Positions 8,760-15,736 of a DNA stretch of 23,691 nucleotides are shown here, one piece after another; the first letter of the stretch is position 1, and each line of letters opens with the position of its first letter. The notes under the pieces were generated by a model. That model was not told where the DNA came from, searched no databases, and saw only the letters and a program-made list of their open reading frames with translations. The stretch lies in IMG/VR virus record IMGVR_UViG_3300033993_001760, positions 1 through 23,691 of that record, one strand, 5' to 3'. Both the position numbers and the translations under genes were made by a program. The stretch is from a virus.

Positions 8760-9085
8760 GGCCACTCCTTGCAGACCAACTGGTGCTCTTCTCGGTTGCC
8801 CTTCTCAGTAACGGCGACGATGTCGAGGGTCTTGGCGGGGCTCCTGGAGTTCCAGATCAGCCGCATTCCCGTCGACAGGCCGGGCAGATAGCGGAACCGC
8901 ACGTTGTATGCGCCACTCGTGTACATATACAAAGCGCCAGTCGCCTCGGTGATCGTCCGACCATCGACAGCGGCCCGGCGAGTTGCAAACGTCGACCACG
9001 TCTGAACGGTTTCGCCGTAGGCGTTCGTCGACTCCGACGCCACCTGGATGGTCACCGACTCGCGAAGGTCGCCGGCATTGATCAC
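8756..9085 (-). CDS. Head-tail adaptor (SPP1 gp16-like head closure protein)
   Basis: This 109-residue protein starts MINAGDLRESVTIQV at a GTG that overlaps the connector stop as GTGA. The opening, with residues 1-20 before ETVQTWSTFATRRAAV, is characteristic of the Phage_H_T_join family. Features of that family include the conserved G-E-x-x-x-x-W segment, a middle strand with YNVRFRYLPGLSTGMRL, and a final strand near LDIVAVTEKGNREEHQLV. These small beta-barrel proteins close the portal vertex after DNA packaging and dock the tail. A G-rich element lies about 8 bases before the start. Confidence 0.88.
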   Translation of the reverse strand: MINAGDLRESVTIQVASESTNAYGETVQTWSTFATRRAAVDGRTITEATGALYMYTSGAYNVRFRYLPGLSTGMRLIWNSRSPAKTLDIVAVTEKGNREEHQLVCKEWP

Positions 9086-9726
9086 CGGTACTGCCCCCAG
9101 TTGACAGTGCCGAGTAGCGTCTCGGCGGACATGGGCACGGGAGCGAATCGGACCTCAGAAACGCTCTCGCGAGTGCGATACCAGTGGGACAAGATGAGAA
9201 GCATCGCGTGGCGGGCGGGGACCGGCACGTCGGCTCCGGTGGTTCCGTAGCCCGCCCACCACGAGATGACGACGTCGTTCTCAGCGCCGCGCGATGACGG
9301 CCATGTTCCGTTCCACTGCGGGCGGATGACGGCGGGGGTCGAGTCGCGGTCCGTCCGAAAGTTCGTGAACGCCACTGGCGAGAAGTTGTCCGACGGGATG
9401 TACTCGACGACGACCGCGTCCGCCATGACAGGAGGGCGGGGGAGTGGCAGGTCCCAGGCGGGGAAGTAGTCGAGCTTCATCCGAAGCTGGGTCCGCAGGA
9501 GAGTGCGGTCGACGTAGTTCTCGACGTAGTGTCTCGCGGCCGTGATCAGGGAGGCGACGTACAGGTCGTCGTCGGTGAAGTCTGAGTCGATCCTGAGGTG
9601 CTGCTTCGCCTCGGCAACGGACACGGGCTCGACGAGCGGCTCCGTGACCCGAACGAGAGATCGGTATCTCAGGTTGACGCGAGAGATAATCTCGATGGAG
9701 CGGCTGAAGCGAGAGGGGTACGTCAT
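9082..9726 (-). CDS. Head-tail connector protein (HK97 gp6-like)
   Basis: This 214-residue protein contains the gp6-like signature: EPVSVAEAKQHLRID, then DDDLYVASLITAARHYVE and a (R/T)LLRTQLRMKLDYFP segment. The C-terminal half has beta-type sequence, ISWWAGYG and a closing helix with PVPARHAMLLILSHWYRTRE, as in longer members of the family. It would form the ring below the portal. It overlaps the preceding stop as ATGA and the following GTG as GTGA, so it is probably translated in a coupled chain with its neighbours. Confidence 0.9.
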   Translation of the reverse strand: MTYPSRFSRSIEIISRVNLRYRSLVRVTEPLVEPVSVAEAKQHLRIDSDFTDDDLYVASLITAARHYVENYVDRTLLRTQLRMKLDYFPAWDLPLPRPPVMADAVVVEYIPSDNFSPVAFTNFRTDRDSTPAVIRPQWNGTWPSSRGAENDVVISWWAGYGTTGADVPVPARHAMLLILSHWYRTRESVSEVRFAPVPMSAETLLGTVNWGQYR

Positions 9727-9926
9727 TTCGCCCGCCGCTTCTCTGTGACGACCGCTCGCTCGGCCCGCGAGGTGTCCTGGTCGGCTCGGTCGACGGCAAC
9801 CGAACGCTCCTCGCGGGCGGGCTCGGCTGCGCCCTCGGCGATCCAGTTCTTGGCGAGCGGGTCATGCACGTCAGCCACCTGCCCGGCCTTGTACCAACTC
9901 CAGTCTCGAAGCATTCTGATTTTCAT
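9723..9926 (-). CDS. Small neck-cluster protein of unknown function
   Basis: This 67-residue protein starts MKIRMLRDWSWYKAGQVAD and continues through LAKNWIAEGAAEPA into a charged Arg/Glu/Ala tail. A short K-I-R-x-L-R-D...K-A-G-Q-V-x-D...WI-A-x-G-x-A pattern recurs in small proteins encoded next to connectors in many phages. I cannot assign a mechanism. Both ends are 4-base ATGA overlaps, which strongly supports it as a real, coupled gene. Confidence 0.75.
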   Translation of the reverse strand: MKIRMLRDWSWYKAGQVADVHDPLAKNWIAEGAAEPAREERSVAVDRADQDTSRAERAVVTEKRRAK

Positions 9927-10696
9927 TGCGGCGCCCTTTTGATTGATTTCTCTGCGTGATCTTCACTGCCCCAGGCCTCTGGCGGCCGCTTGCCTCCGGC
10001 CTCCCAGAAATGCGTCGGGTACTGATGCATCGCCTTCAACCGCTGGTCGGGCCAAGTGATCACAAGCTCCGCGTGACCGATCGCGACCTGCGGGCACACG
10101 GCAACGGTGTTGCCAGCCTTGCGGAATCGATGCCAGAATTCGATGTCCGGGTCTCGCCTTCCGTCCCCCCAGTCTCCGTCTGGGCCAGGGATGCCGATGA
10201 ACCACGGCTTCTCCATTCGTCGCAGGGCCGCCGTGCGGATGATCGTGAGCCCGAAGTGTGCCGTGTCGACGGGCTGGGCCGGGCTCTCCCACCACTCGGA
10301 CGGCAGGGTCACGGTCACGGGCCCCTTGTCTGTCGCGAGGCCCTCCGGAGTGAACATCAGCGTCTGGTCGTCACGCTTCGTCTGAAGTGGAGCCAGAGCG
10401 TCGACGCCGCTGATCAGCATTGCGCCCATCAGCCGGTTCACGCAGTCGGGCTCGAACACAGAATCGTAATCAATCGTGATCACGAACTGGTTGCCGGCCT
10501 CCTCCTTAGAGAGGTCCGTGAGGAGCCGTGACATGGTCTGGTCCCAGAACGCGCCGGTCCCCTTATGGATTTTGATTCCATGAGGGGCGAGCGCCGAGAA
10601 GACCGTGAAGAAATTGTCCTGGAACCCCAGGCGGGGCACCGAGAAACAGGCGGCTACCTGAACGTCATGCTCGACGTTGCCAACGAGGACTCGCAT
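9923..10696 (-). CDS. GT-A fold glycosyltransferase (GT2-like) in the head module
   Basis: This 257-residue protein carries the landmarks of a nucleotide-sugar glycosyltransferase. A hydrophobic strand ends in the DxD-type motif D76-Y-D78 (VITIDYDSVFEPD). An acidic motif D184-I-E186 is followed by FWHRFRKAG. A strand ending in the metal-site-like H208 (VAIGHAE) comes later. There is no membrane segment. The gene lies between the decoration-like gene and the neck genes. This placement suggests modification of a virion protein, although DNA or host-surface sugar targets are equally possible. Its stop overlaps the next start as ATGA. Codon composition does not look different from its neighbours. 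Confidence 0.78.
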   Translation of the reverse strand: MRVLVGNVEHDVQVAACFSVPRLGFQDNFFTVFSALAPHGIKIHKGTGAFWDQTMSRLLTDLSKEEAGNQFVITIDYDSVFEPDCVNRLMGAMLISGVDALAPLQTKRDDQTLMFTPEGLATDKGPVTVTLPSEWWESPAQPVDTAHFGLTIIRTAALRRMEKPWFIGIPGPDGDWGDGRRDPDIEFWHRFRKAGNTVAVCPQVAIGHAELVITWPDQRLKAMHQYPTHFWEAGGKRPPEAWGSEDHAEKSIKRAPQ

Positions 10697-10762
10697 TCAT
10701 TCGCTCCAAGCCCTCCGGTGAAATAGGCTTGGGCATCCATGCCCAGACGAGTCGTCCTTGAC

Positions 10763-11191
10763 TCAGCCGGAAACGTAGCTGTTGACACCGGCGGTCGCGG
10801 CGTTGTACGGCATCTCGTGAGCCTTCGAGAGGCGAGCAGCCGTCACAACGGGAACCGTGTTGCCGGGGGTCGTCACGACCGTGATGTACCGCTTCTTGGC
10901 ACGCAGGTCGAGGTTGAGCCGAGCCACGGCGCCGTTCTTGCCGGTCGTCGCACCGGCAGCGGCCGTGACCGTCATGCCGGTGATGTCCGTCTGGCCGCTG
11001 CCGGCCGTGTCGCTCTCCTGGAGCTTCAGCACGGTGGCGTAGCTGGACGTTGCCGCCGAGAACGCGCCGTAGCAGACGTCGACCGAGAGGTACTCGTGGC
11101 CGATCGTGTCGATCTCGTGGCTGTGGGTGGCGTTGGACGCGACCGAGGCCGTCACGCGAACGTCGGACTTCGTGGCTTCCAGATGGTTCAT
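10763..11191 (-). CDS. Probable capsid decoration / accessory head protein
   Basis: This 142-residue protein starts MNHLEATKSDVRVTASV at an ATG with GGAG 10 bases upstream, 46 bases after the capsid gene. It is beta-rich with HEYLSVDVCYG, TVLKLQESDTAGSG and RLNLDLRAKKRYITVV, ending in LSKAHEMPYN. The combination of a strand-rich small protein, an ESD segment and an NLDLR(A/G)xKRY segment is one I associate with small proteins next to HK97-type capsid genes. The decoration role is inferred mainly from position and size. Confidence 0.65.
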   Translation of the reverse strand: MNHLEATKSDVRVTASVASNATHSHEIDTIGHEYLSVDVCYGAFSAATSSYATVLKLQESDTAGSGQTDITGMTVTAAAGATTGKNGAVARLNLDLRAKKRYITVVTTPGNTVPVVTAARLSKAHEMPYNAATAGVNSYVSG

Positions 11192-11237
11192 GTTCTATCT
11201 GCTCCGGGAAAGGTTTGGGTAAGTGTGTCCGTACAAA

Positions 11238-12710
11238 TCAGGAGAGGGCCGTGCGGAGACCGACGAGCGGGCCAGCCTTCGTGTTGTCGCCGCAATCGTG
11301 GGTGACCGCATCGAACCTTGTGGTCGCCACGATCAAGGTCTGGTCGAGTTCCGCGTAGCGGTCGACCGAGGTCTTGATCTGGAGGCCACGACGGGTCGCG
11401 TACATCGTCGAGAGCGACAGGTCGCCCAGGAGGAACTTGACCTTGCCGGCGTCGACGCCGAGGTTCGCGTCCATTGTGTGGACGAAGTTCACTGGATATC
11501 CCAACAGACGCATTTCGGGAGCTTCAGCAAGGTTCGAGGCGTTGTTGCCGCCCGTCAGCTTGCCCTGGTTGGTCAGGCCGAGACGCTGCACGCTGGCGGC
11601 GAACACGGCCGGCGAACAGTACCATGCTGCGCGAGCGCGACTGTAAACCGGAAGCCGAGCGGCCGCGTTCACGAAGTCGTCGATCGTCAGGCTGGTCACG
11701 GCCGTGTTGCCGGTTGCGGCGGTCACGAGGCTACCGTTGTGGTTGCCGTCGGCAACCTTCACCGCAGCACCCACGATCCCGCCGTCTTCGCCCGAGCCCG
11801 TGCCCACGAAGCCCACGCGATCCGTGAGAATCGCGATGGACCGAGCGATTTCAGTCGTCAAATAATCGGCGAGATTGATGACGGTCGCGTCTTGAAGGAG
11901 TTCCGAAGACATGCGGTTCGAGACCGCCACCTTCTTCGCCACAAGCTGCACGCGGTCCCACGAGGCGTCCGAGTCCGGAATGCTCGTGTTCTCGCCAATA
12001 AAATAGGCCTGGAGGCCGCCGACCCGGCGAGGCACCACGAGGGTGTCCGAGTTCATGTTGACGTTGCGAGCGTTCGCGGCGAACACTCCATACTGCTCGA
12101 CCAGCACGACGATTTCGTTGAGGACCTCCTCCGCCACGAACAGGCCGCCGAGCGAATTGACGCCCTCGCCCTGAGCGCGGCTGTCGACCACGCCGTGGTC
12201 CGTACACCACCGAGTGGCGTCGCGGTCGCCGAACAGGGTCGACTTGAAGTACATGCCAGCGCGATAGGCACGCTCTTCGGCGTTGGGACCCTTGAAGCCA
12301 CGGAGACGGCCGGCACCGGGAAGGTTGTGGTAAATCTGCGTCACGGATCGGCCCTCCTTGGCCGGGGTGTTGTTAACTGCGGCCACCGAAGCGGGGGTCG
12401 CCTTGTCCAGGACAGTGCGAAGTTCGAGTTCCTTCGCGGCAACAGACTCATAGAACTTGATGCGGTCGCGAATCTTCTCGGCCCGCTCACAGAGGCAGCG
12501 AATCTTCTTCTCCTTCGACTCCTCCTCCTCGTACTCCTCTTCGGGAGACTCGGACTTGGTCTCATCCTCTTCCATGCCGGCCTTCTCGGTCGTCTTCTCG
12601 GTGTCGACCTCGGTGTCCTCGATGCCACCCTCTTCCTGGAGGGCGCCCATCTCGGCGAGGACGGCGGCGAGTTCGTCGAGCAGTTGCTTGACCTTGGACG
12701 AGGCTTCCAT
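11238..12710 (-). CDS. Major capsid protein, HK97 fold, with acidic delta/scaffold region
   Basis: I choose the ATG at 12710 (490 residues, MEASSKVKQLLDELAAVLAE) because AGGAAG lies about 8 bases upstream. The in-frame ATG at 12758 would add 16 unconvincing residues. Residues 1-105 are a coiled-coil delta domain with a very acidic stretch (residues 26-66) and a second helix at 67-100; this part acts as scaffold in HK97-type capsids. The HK97 core follows, with LGGLFVAEEVLNEIVVLVEQ, VAKKVAVSNRMSSELLQD, LTTEIARSIAILTDRVGFVGTG and, near the C-terminus, LLGDLSLSTMYATRRGLQI. The protease encoded at 14810..17041 is the likely processor, probably cutting around residues 110-122. No cysteine box of the kind found in the upstream genes occurs here. 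Confidence 0.95.
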   Translation of the reverse strand: MEASSKVKQLLDELAAVLAEMGALQEEGGIEDTEVDTEKTTEKAGMEEDETKSESPEEEYEEEESKEKKIRCLCERAEKIRDRIKFYESVAAKELELRTVLDKATPASVAAVNNTPAKEGRSVTQIYHNLPGAGRLRGFKGPNAEERAYRAGMYFKSTLFGDRDATRWCTDHGVVDSRAQGEGVNSLGGLFVAEEVLNEIVVLVEQYGVFAANARNVNMNSDTLVVPRRVGGLQAYFIGENTSIPDSDASWDRVQLVAKKVAVSNRMSSELLQDATVINLADYLTTEIARSIAILTDRVGFVGTGSGEDGGIVGAAVKVADGNHNGSLVTAATGNTAVTSLTIDDFVNAAARLPVYSRARAAWYCSPAVFAASVQRLGLTNQGKLTGGNNASNLAEAPEMRLLGYPVNFVHTMDANLGVDAGKVKFLLGDLSLSTMYATRRGLQIKTSVDRYAELDQTLIVATTRFDAVTHDCGDNTKAGPLVGLRTALS

Positions 12711-12740
12711 GTGATTCGCTTCCTGGTTTGTGTGCGTGTG

Positions 12741-12758
12741 GTGGCAAACAGGTGCCAC
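12741..12758 (-). other. Hairpin in the capsid gene leader
   Basis: GTGGCA at 12741..12746 and TGCCAC at 12753..12758 form a 6-base-pair stem with a 6-base loop, 31 bases upstream of the capsid ATG. It leaves the ribosome-binding site free. It could be an mRNA stabiliser at the 5' end of a processed capsid transcript, but a stem this short can occur by chance. Confidence 0.35.
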
Positions 12759-12810
12759 ACGTTCAAACTATTTGGAAGCGATCACTCACCCAAAGAAGGG
12801 CAAAAGAGAA

Positions 12811-12831
12811 AGTGTTGTGTGGCACAACACT
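12811..12831 (-). terminator. Terminator-like or attenuator hairpin between zinc-ribbon and capsid genes
   Basis: A perfect 9-base-pair inverted repeat, AGTGTTGTG at 12811..12819 and CACAACACT at 12823..12831, flanks a 3-base loop. In the direction of transcription it is followed by the T-rich run TTTCTCTTTTG. It overlaps the zinc-ribbon stop codon. The tract is interrupted by C, so termination may be partial. The position just upstream of the capsid gene would let early head-gene transcription be damped while a separate start or processing site boosts capsid mRNA; that use is inference. Confidence 0.55.
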
Positions 12832-13021
12832 ATTTTTGATGGGCTCGACGCCAGCAAATCGAACGCACGTCGGTCGCCGTGACCACGGAGCGGGCAGGGT
12901 TGCCGCACACTTGGCACTTGAGATACCGGACTTGAAACTCGCCGCTCTGCCGCGAGCTTCTGGTTGCCATGAGGCCACAACAGCCAGGGCGGGAACACTT
13001 ATCACCACTGCGAAGAGACAT
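12830..13021 (-). CDS. Small zinc-ribbon protein
   Basis: This 63-residue protein begins MSLRSGDKCSRPGCCG and contains two cysteine knuckles, C9-x4-C14 (with C15 adjacent) and C36-x2-C39 in LKCQVCGN. They are separated by a basic linker. This is a zinc-ribbon-like arrangement, as in small phage regulators and nucleic-acid-binding proteins. It starts 7 bases after the upstream stop, with AAGGAG close to the ATG. Two other minus-strand frames are open here, but only this one keeps the paired cysteines and a clear ribosome-binding site. Function is unknown. Confidence 0.7.
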   Translation of the reverse strand: MSLRSGDKCSRPGCCGLMATRSSRQSGEFQVRYLKCQVCGNPARSVVTATDVRSICWRRAHQK

Positions 13022-13028
13022 AGGCTCC

Positions 13029-14810
13029 TTACCTTCTGGAAAACTTACCCTTCACCGTCTGCACGGCATCGTGCGCGAACGAATGCACAGGGGCCGTGAG
13101 ATACGTCGCCACGAGGACGTCCGACGCATGCCCTGCGGCGAGCGTGAATCCATTCCGAACTAGCTTCGAGACATAGGCGGAAGAGCTTTTCTTCACGACC
13201 ACCGAGATCGACTTCGGCGTGGACTTATCAGCGATTTCTTTGACGCGGGAGATTTCCTTCGTTGTCAGTTCGCCCGTGGCTCGCCTGGGGTAGACGGTGA
13301 TCGTTTTCTTGTCGACCTCGACGCTGAAGGTCTTCTTGCCGTCTTTGTCGCGGATCGTGAGGCGTAACGAGTTCCCCTTCGTGTCGGCCGACGACTCCGG
13401 AGCGCCCCCGAGCTTCTGGACAAGGTCACCGACCTGCTTCGTGTCCATCCCGAGCTTCTCGATCGTCTTCTTCACTCGCGTCGGCCGCATCTGGTTGTCG
13501 TAGATGCCCTTCACCGCGCCGGTGGTGGCGCCGATGGCGGCGGCCGGCTTGACCACGGCAGGCCCCCCGGTGAGAAGGCCAGTGATCGCGCCCTTGATCC
13601 CGCCCTTGACGGCGCCGGATGCGGCGGCGGCGACGACTCCGGAGGCGCATGTGTTGCCAGAAGAGAACTTCCCGCCCTCGTCTCGCCCGCAGTCGCGTGC
13701 CTCCGCGAACGCGAGCAGGCTGGCGTAGCGGGCGTCGAGCTTCGCCTTGAGCCTTTGCTTCGACGAAAGGCCGTCCCATGATTTCTTCGTTTGATCCGGA
13801 TCGTTCACGACCTCGATGTCGTACTTTTTCCCGCCGGCGAAGAGCCTCTTGGCAATCGTCTTCGGAAACGCTTCTTTGGCAAAGCCCTTGATTTGCTTCG
13901 CCTCTTTGTCCGAGACCTTGTCGCTCGTGTAGATCGTGGCCCCGTAATAGCCCATGTGGATGAAGTGCGTCTCGTTGTTGTTCCGGTCGCGGATGAAGAT
14001 GTTCACGCCCTCATCGCCGCGAGTGGAGTCGATCTCGACGATGGAGTTGCTGACCTTGCCACCCAGGTCGCGGATCAGCTTCTTGATCTGCTTCTCCGTG
14101 GTCCTCATCTGGTAGAGCTTGCGGGCCACCTTCGTCTGCACCTTGTCAGACTTCGTGCGGACGTTGCGGATTCGCTCGCCCTTGCTGTTGGAGATGCCGC
14201 ACGAGTTGTCGACCCCACCGCCGTCGCCGGTTGCACAGAATGCTCGCATCTCCACGCCGTCGAGGTCGTACTCAAACTCGTCGCTGCGGCTCGACTTGTT
14301 AATGACCCTGCCGATGATCCCCTTCGTGTCGAGCACAACCGGCGAGACGGGCGTCACATCCGAGACCGGGTATCCGTACTTTCCGGCGGGCGTGACGTAG
14401 TGCGGGCTGCCTGGGGCAACGTGATGCTTATCGCGATCCGCGTCGAAGTCCTTCTTCGTCTTATAGAACTTCGGCTCTCCGATCTTCATCGTTCCGACGA
14501 GCGTTGCCTTGCCCTTGCCGGTTCGCACAATGCCAACCGTCTTGCCGACATAAGGGCGAAGCGAATCTGTAGGGCGAGTCTCGATCGTTTTCTTGCCGGC
14601 CAGAATCTGCCCAGTGAAGTCCTGTGTCGAATCGTTGATGTTGATGCCGATCCGACACTTGTTCCCGTCTCCGAACTTCCCGTCCGGAGTACGGCCGCAA
14701 TCCGCCGCTCCAGTGACGGCGCCACCGCCAGCGTTCGTCCCCGCACCCATGGCGCGGGCCTGCGAGAACGCGACCAGGGCTGCGATACGGCAGTCTGTCG
14801 AGAGGCTCAT
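13029..14810 (-). CDS. Multidomain head-region cargo protein with ASCH-like domain
   Basis: This 593-residue protein starts MSLSTDCRIAALVAFSQAR at an ATG overlapping the protease stop as ATGA. Its layout is a helix; a C-x13-C box (C38-C52); an ASCH/PUA-like domain at about 55-170 (ILAGKKTIETRPTDSLRPYVGK, then VGIVRTGKG and a KYGYPVSDV segment); a C-x11-C box (C192-C204); a module at about 229-335; a helix ARYASLLAFAEAR; a second C-x13-C box (C374-C388); a glycine-zipper hydrophobic segment at 389-435; and a second copy of the module at 441-560. The two modules share (L)xxLGG, a strand with IRD, a (T/A)(I)xxY strand and a KE-rich helix. They are probably degenerate GNAT-like folds. ASCH domains bind RNA or modified nucleosides in other proteins. 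I infer a packaged or capsid-associated multidomain protein. Confidence 0.8.
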   Translation of the reverse strand: MSLSTDCRIAALVAFSQARAMGAGTNAGGGAVTGAADCGRTPDGKFGDGNKCRIGININDSTQDFTGQILAGKKTIETRPTDSLRPYVGKTVGIVRTGKGKATLVGTMKIGEPKFYKTKKDFDADRDKHHVAPGSPHYVTPAGKYGYPVSDVTPVSPVVLDTKGIIGRVINKSSRSDEFEYDLDGVEMRAFCATGDGGGVDNSCGISNSKGERIRNVRTKSDKVQTKVARKLYQMRTTEKQIKKLIRDLGGKVSNSIVEIDSTRGDEGVNIFIRDRNNNETHFIHMGYYGATIYTSDKVSDKEAKQIKGFAKEAFPKTIAKRLFAGGKKYDIEVVNDPDQTKKSWDGLSSKQRLKAKLDARYASLLAFAEARDCGRDEGGKFSSGNTCASGVVAAAASGAVKGGIKGAITGLLTGGPAVVKPAAAIGATTGAVKGIYDNQMRPTRVKKTIEKLGMDTKQVGDLVQKLGGAPESSADTKGNSLRLTIRDKDGKKTFSVEVDKKTITVYPRRATGELTTKEISRVKEIADKSTPKSISVVVKKSSSAYVSKLVRNGFTLAAGHASDVLVATYLTAPVHSFAHDAVQTVKGKFSRR

Positions 14811-15736
14811 CAGCGGCGGCCCTTGAGGAACCTCAGCGTGTCGTCGATGACTTGGCGGGGGTCGACGGATCGCTTCTTGATTCGTCCCTTCACCTCTTCC
14901 GAGAGCTTCTTGAATGCCTCGGTCGTGTCGCCGTTCGTAAACGGATACTGCTCCGTCTTGCTGCCGTCCGGGTGCTGGCCCTGGACGTAGCCTTCCTTGT
15001 CTCCAACCTGCTTGGCAGTCCACGGATAATGCTCGCCCTTGCTCCAGGTCTGGACGCCACCGCCGTCGTCGGCCTTGCCTCCGTCCTTGCCTCCACGGGC
15101 AAGCTGACCCTCGCGTGCCTTGTCGAGAAACTCCTGGGCGTCCTTCTCTTTGGACTTGTCCTTGTGGTCGCCCTTGCTCCACTCCTTGTAGTCGCCCTTG
15201 CCGCCGCACGAGTTGTCGAGCCCGCCGCCTGGGCCGGTGGGGCAGAAGCCGCGACGCTCGCGGTAGAAGTCGAGGAATTCGTCGTAACGCTTGGACGACT
15301 TCTTTCCGAAAGACTTGATCATTGTGACGCGAGTTGCGTCGTCGGCTGCGATCGAATGCGTGAAGCCGGCGTCGACAAACGTGTCTTCTTCGAGCCGGTC
15401 CATCGTGTCGAGGGCGACCATGATGTGATCGACCCCGAGATCGCGCCCGGCCTTGATCAGCGTCTTCGCGAGTTGCCCGACGCTTTCAGTTCCCTTGCCG
15501 CCAATTGTGCTCGTGGCGCCTTCGACGAAAGCAACTCGCCCGGAGAGGCGACTTCCTACCTCATCCTTGCCGTACCTCTGAATCGACAGCTTGACGCCGC
15601 CGCCCTCCGCTTCGACGCCGCCGTTTTTGCCTGCCGTGATCGACATGGACTTCCCAAGCGTTCTTGCGAAAGAGTCGATTTTCTTGACAGAAGAACCGAA
15701 CTTCTTGAGAGCTTTCTCGACCTTTGCAACATAGCG
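13131..15736 (-). repeat. Three copies of a divergent GNAT-like module (second type)
   Basis: Homologous modules occupy residues 229-335 and 441-560 of the ASCH-containing protein (13806..14126 and 13131..13490) and residues 436-578 of the protease fusion (15308..15736). Shared landmarks are an L-x-x-x-L-G-(G/K) helix end, a strand pair around xIRDxDxxxTF or LSIQRYG, and a long helix rich in K and E. In the last two copies a strand then leads to a GF element (LVRNGFTLA; FVDAGFTHS). The protease copy has IGGKGTESVGQLAKTLIKAG, which resembles a GNAT cofactor loop and helix. The alignment is by eye and the GNAT assignment is inference. Confidence 0.5.

Noticed and set aside
11223-12839. Plus-strand ORF of 538 codons opposite the major capsid gene
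   Set aside because: It is a shadow of the capsid gene. The minus-strand protein has a ribosome-binding site and HK97 features; this one has neither.
12763-13008. Alternative minus-strand ORF of 81 codons over the zinc-ribbon gene
   Set aside because: It lacks the paired cysteines, has no good ribosome-binding site and runs across the terminator-like hairpin.
14811-15209. N-terminal extension of the ASCH protein upstream of 14810
   Set aside because: The extra 133 residues are Arg/Gln-rich off-frame sequence over the protease C-terminus. The ATGA overlap at 14810 marks the start.
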